Below are positions 63,031 to 64,000 of a stretch of 64,000 nt of DNA, in pieces. Each line of letters opens with the position of its first letter. The stretch's first letter is position 1. The notes below the pieces were generated by a model that saw only the letters and a list, made by a program, of their open reading frames with translations, did no database searches and was not told where the DNA came from. The position numbers and the translations under genes were made by a program. This DNA is from Lamellibrachia columna (Eukaryota; Annelida; Polychaeta; Sabellida; Siboglinidae), in assembly GCA_963662155.1 (NCBI GenBank), contig OY759265.1:13662261-13726260 (forward strand). Reading direction: 5' to 3'.

Positions 63031-64000
63031 GTGAACACGAAGTAGCACCAACACATCGAGGCGTTCCTGGTGCTCCACGTTACTTGTCAATAGTTGCTTG
63101 GAAGTCGACTTGTGAACACGAAGTAGCACCAACACATCGAGGCGTTCCTGGTGCACCACGTTACTTGTGAACACGAAGTAGCACCAACACATCGAGGCGT
63201 TCCTGGTGCACCACGTTACTTGTGAACACGAAGTAGCACCAACACATCGAGGCGTTCCTGATGCACCACGTTACTTGTGAACACGAAGTAGCACCAACAC
63301 ATCGAGGCGTTCCTGGTGCACCACGTTACTTGTGAACACGAAGTAGCACCAGCACATCGAGGCGTTCCTGGTGCTCCACGTTACTTGTGAACACGAAGTA
63401 GCACCAACACATCGAGGCGTTCCTGGTGCACCACGTTACTTGTGAACACGAAGTAGCACCAACACATCGAGGCGTTCCTGGTGCACCACGTTACTTGTGA
63501 ACACGAAGTAGCACCAACATATCGAGGCGTTCCTGGTGCACCACGTTACTTGTGAACACGAAGTAGCACCAACACATCGAGGCGTTCCTGGTGCACCACG
63601 TTACTTGTGAACACGAAGTAGCACCAACACATCGAGGCGTTCCTGATGCACCACGTTACTTGCGAACACGAAGTAGCACCAGCACATCGAGGCGTTCCTG
63701 GTGCTCCACGTTACTTGCGAACACGAAGTAGCACCAGCACATCGAGGCGTTCCTGGTGCTCCACGTTACTTGCGAACACGAAGTAGCACCAGCACATCGA
63801 GGCGTTCCTGGTGCACCACGTTACTTGTGAACACGAAGTAGCACTAACACATAGAGGCGTTCCTGGTGCACCACGTTACTTGTGAACACGAAGTAGCACC
63901 AGCACATCGAGGCGTTCCTGGTGCTCCACGTTACTTGTGAACACGAAGTAGCACCAGCATATCGAGGCGTTCCTGGTGCTCCACGTTACTTGTGAACACG
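63031..64000. repeat. 55-bp satellite array, about 18 units, running off the window
   Basis: The unit is ACTTGTGAACACGAAGTAGC, ACCAACACATCGAGGCGTTC, CTGGTGCACCACGTT. It continues past 64000. Copy A has one related segment, split by the intron 4 transposon. Confidence 0.96.

Noticed and set aside
63031..64000. CRISPR array look-alike
   Set aside because: Units are head-to-tail copies with no unique spacers, in an animal genome. The same holds for the other arrays.

Overview
The window is eukaryotic genomic DNA, most likely from an intron-rich invertebrate animal. The evidence is one complete 16-exon gene with GT-AG introns and consistent splice phases, long introns, (TA)n and (CA)n microsatellites, satellites, and DNA-transposon and non-LTR retrotransposon debris. 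I cannot name the species; a marine invertebrate is a guess. No rRNA, tRNA, CRISPR or bacterial-type operon is supported.

The central gene is a NOX5-type NADPH oxidase on the + strand (19774-39389, 16 coding exons, 2430 nt, 809 residues). It has N-terminal EF-hands, a six-helix heme-binding ferric-reductase core with four spaced histidines, an FAD site (HPFT), NADPH sites (GGGVGITP, CGPS) and the terminal Phe usual in the family. A second copy starts at 56829. Its exons 1-4 (56829-61841) are intact and near-identical with mostly silent changes; the rest lies beyond the right edge.

The two genes belong to a tandem segmental duplication. Copy A runs from about 440 to 26160, with a little flank at 30145, followed by the rest of gene A. 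Copy B runs from about 42595 to 63060. Upstream DNA and introns align as well as exons.

The copies differ mainly by satellite birth and insertions. Copy B has a 57-bp array (45829-50949), a 45-bp array (51332-53808), a 32-bp array (43267-43470) and a 55-bp array (63031 to the edge). For the 45-, 32- and 55-bp arrays, copy A keeps about one unit at the matching place. Copy A has an 11-kb block of nested inverted repeats (7385-18775) holding a 63-bp array, a 49-bp array built from the exon 3 splice acceptor, and a 4-kb DNA transposon in intron 4 (26160-30144) whose empty site is visible in copy B.

Layout: 1-8105 copy A upstream DNA; 8105-19440 copy-A-specific foldback block; 19570-39389 NOX5 copy A; 39390-42595 intergenic DNA; 42595-56828 copy B upstream DNA with giant satellites; 56829-61841 NOX5 copy B exons 1-4; 61842-64000 its intron 4 with a new satellite. 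The very long open frames (574-854 codons) in the satellites arise because 45, 57 and 63 are multiples of three; I do not annotate them as genes.
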